From Conchocele bisecta (lineage: Eukaryota > Mollusca > Bivalvia > Lucinida > Thyasiridae), in contig CM055265.1 of the NCBI GenBank assembly GCA_029237695.1, positions 117,588,067 through 117,652,066 on the forward strand: a DNA stretch of 64,000 bases. Reading direction: 5' to 3'. Made by a program: the position numbers and the translations under genes. Positions 1 through 12,279 of this stretch are shown piece by piece (the first letter of the stretch is position 1; each line of letters opens with the position of its first letter). The notes under the pieces are model-generated. The model saw only the letters and a program-made list of their open reading frames with translations. It searched no databases and was not told the origin of the DNA.

Positions 1-420
1 TGAATATATAGTTTTGTTATTGTCAATATTCAGTTCTGATCTTGGGATTTTCCTCACATTTGTACAAGTACTTGAACATGTACATGCACATGTAATATAT
101 GGGATTTAGTACTAAACCCATTGACCCGGCCTTAAATGACCTTAGCTGTTGATAGGCTATTAAACCCCAACAAACAAACAAAACAAACAAAACCTACACT
201 TGTCGCAAAAGCCATATGCCCCATTTCTCTCATCACAACCAGATAATTCAGCGTCATTCAGGAGGTAATTCGGGTTTAAACTTTATTAAATTGACAACGA
301 TTACAAACAAGCGCGAAGGCACTTATAAATACAAAGGATTTCGTTGGCACAGATAAATACGTAAGTACCCGGATGAAACCCACTTGTCCAATCTGCGACC
401 ACCATACCATCCCACATACT

Positions 421-490
421 GCCCCGGCTGAGGATCGAACCCGGGACCGTATTATGGAGATGTGCTCGTTACCGATTGCGCTAACCGGAC
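421..490 (-). repeat. tRNA-derived SINE head
   Basis: Read on the minus strand, a tRNA-like A box (around 465-486, core TTAGCGCAATCGG) is followed by a B box (432-442, GGGTTCGATCC). The acceptor stem does not pair well, so this is a SINE head or tRNA relic rather than a working tRNA gene. Confidence 0.55.
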
Positions 491-749
491 AACCTTATTA
501 AGATTGGGGGATGGGGTGGGGGCAATTCGTATCAAAACAGAAAACAACACTAAAACTCACGGTTATATTTATAACAATGCACCGATATCCATGTATACAA
601 TTTCGATGTGTAAGTTTTGTTTTTTAGAAACAGTAACCAGGTAACAGTGTCTTCTATTAATAAATAACTATGTGCCATGATGTAAACCAGGACTTATTCC
701 ATTAGCCATTATAGACCAAAGTAAGTTTAATACACTTGTACAACCTGGT

Positions 750-985
750 GGCTGTTTTTACTAAACTTCGTACGACTAAAATGTTCGTAAGTGCAAAATT
801 AGTATAATCTGTAAATTTCACATTAACAATGTTTTCTTGCAAACAATTATTGGATTTACATTCATTGAGCATAGGTTGCATATGCAGCCTATGCACAATA
901 AATGTAAATCCATCAATTGAAATTTCCAGACGATCCTAAATTTGCACTTACGAACATTTGAATCGTACGAAGTTAAGTGAAACGA
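750..985. repeat. MITE family 1, copy 1
   Basis: About 40 bp inverted arms (core CTTCGTACGACTAAAATG and its complement) bound a non-coding 235 bp unit with an internal palindrome. A second copy lies at 7760-7961. Two copies with the same inverted ends at unrelated positions indicate a small non-autonomous DNA transposon. Confidence 0.75.
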
Positions 986-1238
986 GCCCCTGGTCACTAT
1001 CTACACTGATCACCTGATGTTTAGTCTGACACACAGGTGGAACACTCGGACCTATGTCCTAGAGAATGGCCAATTTCCAAAAGCTACCCCACCCACCACT
1101 TTCCGTAGGCTAAAGATCGTAATCCGTTTTACATTGGACATTGGTGGGTGGGGTAATGTTTGGGATTGTCCATTTTCTGGGACATAGGACCGAGTCTGAC
1201 AATGATTTATTGACGAACAATATACATAATAATTGAGA

Positions 1239-1421
1239 CACGCCATGTGAGTTTGTACCTTCGGACATCTGCGTAAGTTCATGAAATGTGTTTACAATAT
1301 TTTACGCATCAAAAGTTTACAACATTTCTGAGTACATGTTCTTTTGACTTTTGACTTCATTTATGAAACAATATCGTAAATTTTGTAAACGCATTTAATG
1401 AAATTACGCAGATGTCCGCAA
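1239..1421. repeat. MITE family 2, copy 1
   Basis: The inverted ends carry the family sequence GTACCTTCGGACATCTGCG on the left and its complement near 1400-1420, with AT-rich DNA between them. Other copies lie at 5909-6109 and 14165-14380. Confidence 0.7.
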
Positions 1422-1469
1422 TTGTAATACGCCCGTTTTACTAGCTAATTGAGAGCTAGGTTGGCTAGA

Positions 1470-1620
1470 AATACCATAAGCCACATTTTTCCAGTCACAG
1501 ACACAATTTCCACTCGTCTGAGGTATGCTACCTTACAACGTGTGCGACCAGCTTAGCCCCAGATCATCCAGCGCATTCACACAGTCTGATCTGGACCTAC
1601 GCTGTTCGCCATTATGACAA
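1470..1620. repeat. Dispersed non-coding repeat
   Basis: This stretch contains a motif block (GATCTGGACCTACGCTG and a CCATTT-type block) that recurs, diverged, near 6325-6445, 9590-9680 and 24140-24400. I recall similar repeats from bivalve genomes; that attribution is from memory. Confidence 0.5.
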
Positions 1621-4581
1621 TTGAAATGGATGTGCGCATTTAAATACTAAGTTTGAAATTGTAAGCGTGCATGATGCAGGGGCCTCGGAAGCATCATGAG
1701 ATTGGTCCGGCGAATCTACTGGTGCCCCCGGTATCAACCCATAGTGTATGTTGTTACCACTCTGTTGAACCTTCTCGCCGAGACGGTTCAACTGAGTGGT
1801 AACAACATACACTTTTGATGAGAAATGAGAAAAATTGCAGAAAAATATTTACATTCTGTTCTTTTATACATGCATGGTGGCCATGATCCACATACACTGG
1901 GCACATACACGTGGCCTCCACTCTATCAACCGCCACTGACTCATCATATAACATGACTGCATTGACTTATACACGCAATAATACAAAACCGCCTGCGTGA
2001 TTTCAACACACTATTCAACTATTTTGAATTAAAGACAATGACACTAATACACCCAACTCCCTATATAAGTTGATATTCCATAGTTTTGACTAATTCTCTG
2101 GGGTTTGACGAGCCTGGGCAATAGTCAAAACTATTTCACTCCTGAATAAAATCATAATGTCATGATTAGAGTCGAAGATTACGTCATAAAATTCAAAGTG
2201 ATTTAGATCGGTCCGTCGATGCACCACGCGCGAAATTTGCGTTAGTCTGCCACATACACCGTTTACAGGTTCAGGAATATAACAGTTATTTAATATTAAT
2301 TAGGGGAACAGTCAAACACATTGCCCTCGGTGCTGTGGATGACCCGATACACTTATGCCTTCGGCCTCGGGCAATAGTAGCTCGTGGCAATAGTTTTGAC
2401 TGGTCCCCGAATGACCATGGAATAACTGTATAGTATTGACAAGATTAGCGGTAATTGTACGTTGATTATAGCGAACCCGTCTGGGAACCATTACACGTTG
2501 TTGCACTTGCTGATATCGGTGGCTGGTAAGTGGGAAAGGATCTTCAACATATCTCTGATTCCGTTCTCCACGGAGATCGTGGAATGATACCCAAGTTTCC
2601 GTATCTTGCTGTACGACACCTCATAGTCTCTCTTATCCTTGTCGACACCCGAGTTGGACTCGGTAATAAGGCACCCCTCCACGTTGTTCTGAATAGGTGA
2701 CGCCACTTGTGACTTTGTTATAAGCTTGTCCTTTCATCTCAACCGCGTGCTGGACGGCAAACAGGAAAGAGAGGGCCGCGTCTTTCACGTGAACAAACGT
2801 GCGACGGAAACTGCCTTAGTACAAATCGAATTGCTTCACCGTGAGACCCTTGTATGTCAGGTCCTTTATGAGAAGGTCGAGTCAGAGACAGGGTGAAAGG
2901 CCGAAGACGGTGACGAGTCGGAGAGCGATCCCGCCCACAGATAGGACGAGTTGCTCGGCGTCAGTCTTGCTGCTCCCGTAATGTGTGAGCGGACTAATGT
3001 GAGTATCCTCTGTGCAGACACCCGTCATGGCGCCATAGCACGACCCAGTACTGGCGTAGACGAGTACCTGGTGCGGCATCTTGAAATATGTAAGTATTAT
3101 AATGCACATTTTCACAATAATATATACTCATCACTGGCGTTGGAAGCTTCATGCGATAGGTCTTGCTCACCCCGCCTGACCACCACCCAAGGTGTATTTT
3201 GTTACCACTGGTTGAACCGTCTCGATGAGTCTAACCGAGTGGTAACAACATAAACATTTTCGTTGATAAAAAAGCAGAACAATATCTAAACTGTTATGCA
3301 TCGGCTTATGACTGATGGAAAAGCGAGATCTCGCCGATAGGAAAAACAAAACCGAAAATTCATGTTCAAGTCAGCAGCATGGCGAATGCATAGTTCATGT
3401 GTATGTAATATTAATAATAATAAAAACACATTTCTGACCGGTATTTATTTGTATATATGAATTATAAATATCTCATTAAAATTATATTATTGTCAATACT
3501 ATTGGTCCGGCAATCGCCCGCCCTGCTGGACCTGTTCCGACGCCCCTGCTCATACATACACACATTTGGTAAATTAAAAAAGGGTTGCGGTATTCTGAAA
3601 ATGTTCAAATCAAGATAGCGGCGGTTCACCCCTCAGACCGGCCAAAGGATTTGGTACTTCCAGGTAAATAACACGTACCATGGATGAAATTTGTTTTACA
3701 ATTCCCCTAAATATATTTAAAAATCAGAATTATAAGTAATATTTATAGTTTATATATTGAATTTTTAATAATTTAATTTATTCAAAATTCAATATCTGAA
3801 CTATGACTATCATATAGTGCCCCACGCCTTCGGCGATTTGCCACCGAGCGAGTCACAATGTGTGATTAATACAAACGGAAGGCGGTGCTTTCATTGGTCG
3901 AGAAACTAGGACAAAGAATAAGAGCAGTCACTACGGGGCGCCATGCAGGACAAGTTAATTATGTGTACAAAATTGAGTTTTGTAACACTAAAAATCACAA
4001 AATTCAATTCTGTTTCAAAATTCAATTCTGTGTCACAAAATTCAATTCTGTGTCACAAAATTCAATTCTGTCAATTCTCTGTCACAAAATTCAATTCTGT
4101 GTCACAAAATTCAATTCTGTGTCACAAAATTCAATTCTGCATACGTTTCGTATACAAAATTCATTTTTGTTATAAAGGATTCAATTTTGTAAGACAGAAT
4201 TGAGTTTTGTGAAGAAAATTCAGTTTTGTGGGACAAAATTCATTTTTGTCCACAAAAATTAGTTTGCGCAGGATAGTCTGTGTCATCTCTACGTTGATTG
4301 GTTGAGATCGGACTTAGTCCATTTAACTAGACGGTGGAGTACACTTGCAGGTTTAAATATTTCAATGCGAAAATATAACCCAATATATCAATATTATACT
4401 TCTTTATGGACAATTATTTTGGTTATATTATGATTACAAATGAGTGGTCACACCATATAAGGATATATACTTTGAAGGAGAAATAAGAAAAATATTCAGA
4501 ATTTTCCCTCAATTATGTAAACAGGGTCAAACATAAAGTAGCCGGGACATAGCTAGACCTGAGAGTATGCCCATATATAGA

Positions 4582-4726
4582 GAATACCAGGCTAGTGTAT
4601 TTTGATATCAAATTTATCAGGCAAGGCTAGGAAACGCGTAGGAATTCCGAGGCTTGCCGAGGAATTCCTACCGTTTCCGAGCCGAGCCTGATAAACTTGA
4701 TATTAAAATACACTAGCCTGGTATTC
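4582..4726. repeat. Palindromic MITE family 4, copy 1
   Basis: A near-perfect palindrome has ends GAATACCAGGCTAGTGTATT and its complement, and a centre rich in GGAATTCC. A second copy is at 25129-25266. Confidence 0.75.
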
Positions 4727-4819
4727 TATTTATCAGGTAACGTTTTATGCTCGAAAATGACATTAGATGACGTCGTATTCTAACAGTAGATCTAACCTTG
4801 TGAAACAAATGGTATTGCC

Positions 4820-5172
4820 GGATCTGTGTCTACTAGTTGTGAAGTTACTTGTTCGCAACTATGTGTCTACATGCATTATTTACAGTATACACGCTATTGA
4901 AACAACATGTATTAGTACCCATAACATAACAAAGTAATGTATCATTATATATCACAGGAGATAGATTAAAACTATATATACTAATAAACAGAACAATCCA
5001 CTTGGCTCGTATGAAAATAGTTCGCGTGATATTGATTATCTCCCTTGCCGAAAGTACTTCACTGATTTATTAATTCCAAATAAGACGTGTTTGCGTAATG
5101 GATCTGTGTCTACTAGTTGTGAAGTTACGTGTTCGCAACTATGTGTCTACATGCATTATTTACAGTATACAC
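4820..5172. repeat. 73 bp direct repeat pair
   Basis: Positions 4820-4892 and 5100-5172 are almost identical (GATCTGTGTCTACTAGTTGT start, one visible mismatch), 280 bp apart. Both sit inside the larger inverted minisatellite structure. Confidence 0.8.
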
Positions 5173-5908
5173 CATCTTAGTATCCATGGTATCTGCACAA
5201 ATACTACAAATGGTTTCCTCAAATGGCCCAATACACACATTCTGTTTATAAACACAGACAGCAGTCAGAACACAGGTCACAGCGCGTGTATTATTGATTT
5301 AACTGGGGCAGATGTACCTTACGATACACAATTAATGAGGTCAGTACTCGCGGGAGATCTACATGTACATGCACTATGTGTACAATTATAACGCAAATGA
5401 GTTTAAATACGAATGGGTTTGTCAACGTTTGACTGTTTGGAGATCTTTGAAGCAAAATGGCAGAATGAGAAATGAATCATCGGCAAAATGAGAAATGAAT
5501 CATCGACATTGAATGTGTAGATCGGCGACCGTGACCCATTTCTCCAGTGCAGTTTCTGACCAATGGTAGTCCTTCTTACATGCGTGTGCAGAATTGACAG
5601 AATTGAATTTTGTGACACAGAATTGAATTTTGTTACACAGAATTGAATTTTGTGGCACAAAAGTGAATTTTGTGACACAGAATTGAATTCTGTGGCACAA
5701 AAGTGAATTTTGTGACACAGAATTGAATTTTGTGATGTGGCATTTTGTGACACAGAATAGAATTTTGTTACACAGAATTGAATTTTGTGGCACAAAAGTG
5801 AATTTTGTGACACAGAATTGAATTTTGTGGCACAAAAATGAATTTTGTTGACAAAATTAAGCCATGTCCCACTTGGCGCCCCGTAGTCACAGCCACATAA
5901 TTTATACA

Positions 5909-6109
5909 CGCCATGTGATTTTGTACCTTCGGACATCTGCGTGATTTCATTCAATACGTTTACAATATTTACAATATTCTTCATAAATCAAATCACAAAT
6001 TGACAATTGTTTGGTCAACGTTTGACACCATTTGCGGAAAATAGTGTAGTTTGTTTAAACGTATTTCATGAAATTACGCAGATGTCCGAAGGTACAAAAT
6101 CACATGGCA
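5909..6109. repeat. MITE family 2, copy 2
   Basis: This is the best preserved copy. Arms of about 45 bp (GCCATGTGATTTTGTACCTT and its complement at 6063-6108) flank an AT-rich core. It lies just downstream of the epimerase exon 2 block, within that pseudogene. Confidence 0.8.
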
Positions 6110-6663
6110 TGTCTCATATTATCCCCACGAACATTGGTGGTAACCGACCTGTAATGTTCTTCGTGCCGGCGATATTGGTCCTGATGGCGTGTTCCGGATC
6201 CTTGTCACAGGCCGGGTAGCCGACGATCGCCGCCAAGTGGATAATCACATCCTTGTCGGCCATTACGCGGGCCAGGTGGGCACGATCCCGGATGTCGCCC
6301 TGCAATAATAATTGGGGGCGTTGCTGGAGAAATGGGGCTTATGGGATTTGTGACCAGCTATAATGATTTATATTGGTTGTTGGCAGCATGGAAGGTGCAA
6401 AACCCGAAGCCACATTTCTCGATTAACAGCCACGCATGATCATTCTGTTATTATTATTATTATTATTATAAATAAAAATAATAATAATAATTATATTATT
6501 ATTATTAAAATTCCAACAACATCAACAACAGTACTAATCATAACGGGGCATTGGATACTGCCAGAAGGTAAGTAAAAGGTTCATTATGGGTGGCCATTTC
6601 CAAATGCCGGATATTATGGACATTATACAGGTAATTGTAAGTATGACTCGCCCTGAGGAAATA

Positions 6664-7046
6664 TGTAGCCTATTCAACCAACATTGCAAAGTATACATTG
6701 AGGGAGTAATCATTTATTTTTCCTGAAATGTATTATTTCATATAGAACTAACGAGTGCATATAGTTGATGATTAAAAGCATGCAGAATTATTATACTGAA
6801 TTTATTACATTATCACAGCCAAAATGGCTGTGATAATGCAATAAATTCAGTATAATAAAAAGTAATAAATTTATCCTAACATTGAATATTTCTCCCTCCA
6901 AGTATACTTTGCTAGAATGGCTGTGATAATGCAATAAATTCAGTATAATAAACATTAATAAATTTATCCTAAAATTGAATATTTCTCCCTCAAAGTATAC
7001 TTTGCTAGAAAAGTATACTTTGCAATGTTGGTGAAATAGGCTACTG
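6664..7046. repeat. MITE family 3, copy 1
   Basis: The ends read TAGCCTATTCAACCAACATT and its diverged complement. Internal palindromes contain TATTACATTATCACAGCC and its complement, with AAAGTATAC blocks. The inner segment appears partly duplicated (two sets of GGCTGTGATAATG). Related copies are at 7966-8254, 14420-14738 and 15664-15959. Confidence 0.75.
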
Positions 7047-7759
7047 GAATACGAACTGTTGACTGGTTAAATTTCAAGACAACTAAAAATACATCAAATT
7101 ATTCTTATTTTGATTTATAAGCTTCAAACAACTTGAGCTAGATGACTTACATGCATTTGTTTATCAGTTATGAAATGGAACCAATCGTTTAATCGAAATT
7201 GTATTACATACAAGAAGAAATACCGTTAAGTTAATTTATTCATATTTTATTTTAATACAAACGGGATGCGCGACATAACTTTATGGGCCATTGTGTTGTG
7301 TTTTTTCTTCTTTTTTTGCATTTTCGTTGGCTATAAATATCGGCATAGCTCAGGCTGATCCAATCAAGCGGATTGGTTTCAAATACAATATGCAAGTATT
7401 TTTAAATAAAGAAATTTACAAATATTGGCAAGATTAGCGAAGGTGGTAGTGCATAATACATGTATATTTAGAGATGAAAGGGTGAAATCTATGTTACCTT
7501 TATCACATGAAGATTGGGATGGGCGGCGAACGGAAGCAGTGAATTGATTCCCCAGAAGAAGAGGTCGTAAATCGTGACGTCATGGCCCTGTTCCAGCAAT
7601 AGCGGCGTCATGGTGGATCCCAGATACCCGGCGCCTCCTGTGACGAGAATCTTCCTGGATGCAGCGGCCATTTTATCGCGGGTGTATTTATTTGCTCTTT
7701 GCTGAAACGAGAACATATATATATATATATATGACATGGTGTCTACAACTACAGAGGAC

Positions 7760-7961
7760 CGTTTCACTAAACTTCGTACGACTAAAATGTTCGTAAGTGC
7801 ACAGCTAGGATAGTCTGGAAATTTCAATTGATGGATTTACATTTATTGACCATAGGCTACAATAAATGCGAATCCAATAATCGTTTACAAGAACACTGTA
7901 AATGTGCAATTTACAGACTTTCATAATATTGCATTTTAGTCGTACTAAGTTTAGTGAAACG
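7760..7961. repeat. MITE family 1, copy 2
   Basis: It has the same inverted ends as the copy at 750-985 (CGTTTCACTAAACTTCGTAC on the left, complement on the right). It lies immediately upstream of the epimerase first exon and abuts a family 3 MITE. Confidence 0.75.
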
Positions 7962-7965
7962 GCCT

Positions 7966-8254
7966 CCAGTAGCCTATTTCACCAACATTGCTTTGAGGGA
8001 GAACTTTCCAATTTAATGATAAATTTATTATTGTTTATTATACTGAATTTATTACATTATCACAGCCATTTTGGCTGTGATTATGTAATAAATTCAGTAT
8101 AATAATTCTGCATACTTGTAATCATCAAATATATGCATTGGTTAGTTCTATATGAAAAAATGCATTTTGGTAAAAATAAATGATTACTCCCTCAAAGTAT
8201 ACTTAGCTAGATATGTAATATGTATACTTTGCAATTTTGATGAAATCGGCTCCT
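7966..8254. repeat. MITE family 3, copy 2
   Basis: It is bounded by AGTAGCCTATTTCACCAACA and the complement-type end GATGAAATCGGCTCC. It contains the perfect palindromic core with GGCTGTGAT and AAAGTATAC blocks. Confidence 0.75.
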
Positions 8255-8277
8255 GATCTACAAATACATAGCCCCTT

Positions 8278-8717
8278 CAGTGTCAAGAAGTGTCTTCGGT
8301 GCGGCGGCCATTTTATTGTGGGTGTATACCCTTGCCACTTGCTGAAACGAGAACATATACATGTAGGTAGTGGCATCTACAAATACCCCCCCCCCCCTTG
8401 CAGTGACGAGAATCTTCGTCGGTGCGGCGGCCATTTTATTGCGGGTGTATGCCCTTGCCACTTGCTGAAACGAGAGCATATACATGTAGGTAGTGGCATT
8501 TACAAATACTCCCCACCCCCTTGCAATGATGAGAATCTTCTTCGGTGCGGCGGCCATTGTATGCCCTTGCCACTTGCTGAAACGAGAACATATACATGTA
8601 CATGTATTTATTGCCGTCTGCAAATACACAATCCCTCCTGTGACGAGCATTTTTGGGGTGCGGGGCCATTGTATTACTGGTGTATTTCTTGGCACTTTGC
8701 TGAAATGAGAACATGTC
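8278..8717. repeat. Minisatellite of four ~120 bp units derived from epimerase exon 1
   Basis: Each unit repeats the start of the epimerase first exon and its upstream sequence. On the minus strand each begins near MAAAPKKIL or a variant, and the upstream part keeps TTTCAGCAAG. The parental block is at about 7636-7715. Units are separated by C-rich stretches and differ by several substitutions, so long open frames on both strands are by-products and not genes. Confidence 0.75.
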
Positions 8718-8720
8718 CCA

Positions 8721-9110
8721 GTGCTCCAGATAAGCTGCGTATTTGCGTAAATACCCAATTAAAATTGCCAAAAACCCAATTGAAATCAGAAGTAGCGAGT
8801 ATCAAAAAGCAATAACAAATTTGTGGAACCTTTATCATGCTATAGAAAACAGTAACCAGACCACAAATATAGCATTTTTTTTCCCATGAAACCACATCTT
8901 GGTATTTCATTAGAATGTCTCCAAGGAGACAATTCTAATGAAATTCCAAGACATGTTTTCATTTCGAAGCAAATTATTCAATAATTGCTGTATGTTGATG
9001 TGTAAACAGTAGAGTGATTTTATTTTATCCAATTCAAATAATGAATTACCCAATTGCTTCAGATATGATGGAGTGAACATATTCAATTACTAATTCCTTA
9101 TCTGGAGCCC
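8721..9110. repeat. MITE family 5, copy 1
   Basis: The ends are GCTCCAGATAAG and CTTATCTGGAGC. A central palindrome (around 8895-8945) contains CATTAGAAT, GTCTCC and complements. A second copy in opposite orientation is at 22821-23219. Confidence 0.75.
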
Positions 9111-10010
9111 TGATGTCCGTAAATTGTCCGAATATTTTTGGTTGAAATGTGAACATATGAAACAAGTCATGTGCTTTTTACCTCAGATGATGTGCGTTAT
9201 ATATTCATTAAACATATTTACGGAAATTGTGATATTTTCTGTAAATGAAGTCGAAAGTTGATTAAATTTTCATAGCAAATGTTGAATTGTTTATTATTTT
9301 TTTGTGTCATTCAATATTTTATTTCTCAATACTTTACAGAACAACGATACAATTATTAATTTACATATATGATCATGGCATGAGAAATTTGCATAGTGCA
9401 TATACAGCAAAAAAAACAATAACAATATATTCAGCATGTGTGGCAACGATTGAAGGAAAAGGGTTTATGGGACTACGGAAGCAAAAAGGATCTTACGCTA
9501 ACGTATCCCTGTGGCTTAATCATGGCAGATATAGTATGCTGGGGACATGATGGATGTTTTTATTGTCTGTAGGGCTATACAGCGTAGTCCCTAATCAGGC
9601 TTCGCGAATGCGCAGGATGATCTGGGGCCACACTGGTTACATATCTCATAAACGCCATTTCTCCAACCACATCCACAAATATAGAAATATGAGAAAAAAT
9701 GGGGGCGGGGGAGATAAAAGAAAACTAAGTGATATGAGAAAAGAAAACACAAGCAAACAAAATGATACGATAAAAAAATTGCTACGTCCCTATAAATAAG
9801 AAGACTGAGATTGATGAATATCCGGCCCGTGACAATCAAGTGGTTCATACATGTACGATTTGCCCTTACACATCATGCAGCCCCATGTCACCCGATGCTA
9901 CGATTTAACATAAGGCTAATACATTTTTTTCTTAATTTTGACGGTCCTGCTTAAAACACACCAACATATAGTCCATTACATTTTGTACTATACAATTAAT
10001 ACGCAACCTA
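9111..10010. other. Gene-less stretch
   Basis: Only diverged repeat remnants are seen here: a relic resembling MITE family 2 near 9115-9270 and a copy of the dispersed non-coding repeat near 9590-9680. No frame shows a recognisable protein. Confidence 0.5.
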
Positions 10011-11579
10011 GAAATTGTGTTTATTATAAACTTGTATTGCGGATTTGTACTCTAATGGGGTCCTACAACAAATTCAGCTTGGTTGCCAAAACGGCAACTT
10101 TGGGCAACTTCCCCAATTTGATAAATCCAAGATGGCCGTCAAATGTTATATAAATACATAATATCCGATAAATGTCGTATTGTAGAAGCACTTTTTGTTG
10201 ACATGTAAAGTAAACACTATATGTAAAGTTAATAGATGCAATAATTATCATCAGCTGCAAGTTAAACCCAATTTGCATAAAATGGCCGCCAAATGGTATA
10301 GAAATACATGATTTCAGATATATATTGTATTGCAGAAGCTATATAAATGCAAATATGCATGTAAACGTAACATATGCAGTAACTGATAATTAAACGAATG
10401 TTTGTCAATCCACTGCAAGTTTAACCTAATTTGCACAATTTCAAGATGGCCGCCATTTCAAGATTTTAACTAAATTTGAGAATAAATTGCCAAATGTGTA
10501 CTATCCATGTACGTACAATTTACGTGCACATAACTCGTGGGTTACTTGATCAATGTAATGTGGGTTACCAATGTGTATACTTTCCTGCTTTCTGACATAT
10601 TTTGGAGCATTTGGAGCACATTGTTTGGGGTGGGTGTGGGCGGGGGGCAAGAAGGGACACCGGGGTCCACCCTCCCCCTCCACTGAATCAACCATTGAGC
10701 AATGTAATGTACGTTGTGTACAAACTGTCTGCACAAAGTTTAACTACCAAATTTGATCTGTATATATATACTATAACTAGATAGAACCTGGATAAAAATT
10801 GATAACAAATACAAATGTATGACATGTTAGTGCCATCATACATAACATTTGTTAATGTTGTTCTTACCACATGATTTTTATTTCTCAAATTTGTTGTTGT
10901 TTTTTTTGCTGTTAGTCCTGATGAACAAGCATGCACCCCATTAGGATATAGTATCTATCATGTATACATGTCATCATGTGTTTCTGATTTTTTTTAGTAA
11001 AATGCAACAGAACTGCATATTTATAGCAGCCGAAGCGACTTGTGACATGTGATTTTGATACATATATAGCAGTATAATAGCAAGGCGGACCTTTGAGTCC
11101 GCTGCATTTGTTTATCGTCACAATTGGGGATACTGGAACGGCGTTTATGTGACAAGTGGGGCGAGCAGAGCTCACAAGGACATGACTATCTGCTGACCCT
11201 GTTTATGAGTGGATTGACGCCTTCCCCATCACCGTACATGTGTCATACTGTGTGGACTACATCTACACTGCTGGTGCACCAGGACAGTCTTCGCAGAAAC
11301 ATCGCACGGAGGAGTTGAAGTACCCATGTGTCGTAGATTGCAGATGATCAGGGCCGCATTCATAGAGAAGTCCCCTCACTCACAAGAAGATCACCGCCTT
11401 CATCTGTACAATCTGTCACCGGCAAGATAGCCCAGCTGAAGTCAATGTGGCTGAGTCAATAATCAACATCGATAACATATATCCCCGGTTTCTGCGGCGA
11501 CAGAATGGTGGAATTTGGGCCTCTCTTCGCTTAGGAGTTCTATTCTGTACCTCCATCCTTCATCGATAAACATGGTTGT

Positions 11580-12180
11580 CTCCACACAGGCAACACGTCA
11601 GGAATAGCAATGCAACAATGGATACTCACAATGATGGAGTGTTTGGTCATGATGCGGCGGACATCACCATTCAATTGTCTCGTTTGTCCCTCATGCTGCA
11701 AAGTCTGGAAAACGTGTGACCTCCGTCCTTAGTGATGACACCGACGTATTCATCCTGCTGGTATATTAGGTATATCGAGAGGAACAGATGAGCATGTGAC
11801 AGTGTTACATATCAATGCCAGTTGCGTTGACCTAGGGCCAAAGTGTTTGAAGCTACTGAGCAAGCATGCCCTCAGTGGCTGTGATACGACATCATAGTTG
11901 TATGCCAAAGACACGACCAGTGCGCTAAACACATTTCTGGCTGGGGACTTTCCATGTTTGGCTGACGTGCTGGGCGAGGTGATGCTACACATCCCGTCTT
12001 GATGAAGGTGTCAATGAAATTATTCATAACTATGTATGGTCAACCACCGGGGTCATCCATGAAGTCGGCCCGCTTAACACTCTTTACAAAGAAAAATAAA
12101 AGTCCTAAAACCAAGACTCTTCCTCTAACATCCACCAATCTGTTATTGCATGTGTAGCGGGCCCATCTGCCAGGGGCGGC
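11580..12180 (+). pseudogene. Decayed PIN-like transposon-associated protein
   Basis: No long frame survives, but short blocks in different plus-strand frames look like one family. These are LSDDTDVFILLVY near 11730-11770, then KHALSGCDTTS near 11850-11900, then a segment ending in LNTLYKEK near 12070-12100. A DTDV-type strand followed by an H-A-x-x-G-C-D-T motif is, from memory, typical of large uncharacterised proteins in invertebrate repeats with a PIN/FEN-like fold. Stops and frameshifts interrupt every block. Its position between the inverted arms suggests it belonged to that element. Function cannot be assigned from the sequence. Confidence 0.45.
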
Positions 12181-12279
12181 GGAAGACGGGCGGGGTTAGC
12201 CTCCTCCCCCCCCCCAATAATCTTCTTCGGGGGGCCTGGCCCCCTCAATAATTCTGTAATAAAGCACATTTTCTCATCT

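Larger units (their letters stand above)
3928..5892. repeat. Inverted pair of AATTCAATTCTGTGTCAC-type minisatellites
   Basis: Roughly 20 bp units (ACAAAATTCAATTCTGTGTC) are tandemly repeated at 3967-4258, and the inverse complement is repeated at 5589-5858. The outer flanks are also inverted copies of each other (GGGGCGCCATG near 3935-3950 against its complement near 5870-5890). The whole is a 2 kb inverted repeat with tandem arrays as arms. Open frames through the arrays only reflect unit lengths free of stops. Confidence 0.75.
2491..7671 (-). pseudogene. NAD-dependent epimerase/dehydratase, decayed intron-containing gene
   Basis: This extended SDR-type sugar epimerase is read on the minus strand. 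Exon 1 (7671-7498, 58 codons) starts MAAASRKILVTGGAGYLG with the Rossmann glycine motif and ends AAG|GTAAC. Exon 2 (from 6299, acceptor GCAG, in phase) runs GDIRD to the HLAAIVGYPACDKDP block near 6150. A later block (about 3092-2491) has the catalytic-type YGSSK (the Tyr-x3-Lys of the family), [12 protein letters not shown] and a C-terminal [16 protein letters not shown]. This last block carries an in-frame TGA (2882-2884), an in-frame TAA (2816-2818) and a frameshift near 2700. A short piece between exon 2 and the YASTGS block is not accounted for. Enzymes of this family act on nucleotide sugars. Retained introns rule out a retrocopy. It is most likely a dying host gene or gene duplicate, unless the three lesions are sequencing errors. 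Confidence 0.75.

Noticed and set aside
421..490. Functional tRNA gene
   Set aside because: A and B boxes are present but acceptor and anticodon stems do not pair properly; a SINE head fits better. The same reasoning applies at 47661-47752 and 50001-50080.
3967..4258. Regular tandem units resembling a CRISPR array, with a ~90 codon frame
   Set aside because: Units are contiguous without unique spacers, there are no cas genes, and an inverse array exists at 5589-5858. It is a minisatellite and the frame is a by-product.
2491..7671. Bacterial contamination or horizontal transfer suggested by the epimerase
   Set aside because: The gene has GT/AG-bounded exons on the minus strand and is surrounded by the same MITEs as the rest of the window, so it is a resident eukaryotic gene.
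8258..8758. 166-codon minus-strand frame beginning like an epimerase
   Set aside because: It runs through the four-unit minisatellite copied from epimerase exon 1 and lacks the rest of the Rossmann fold.
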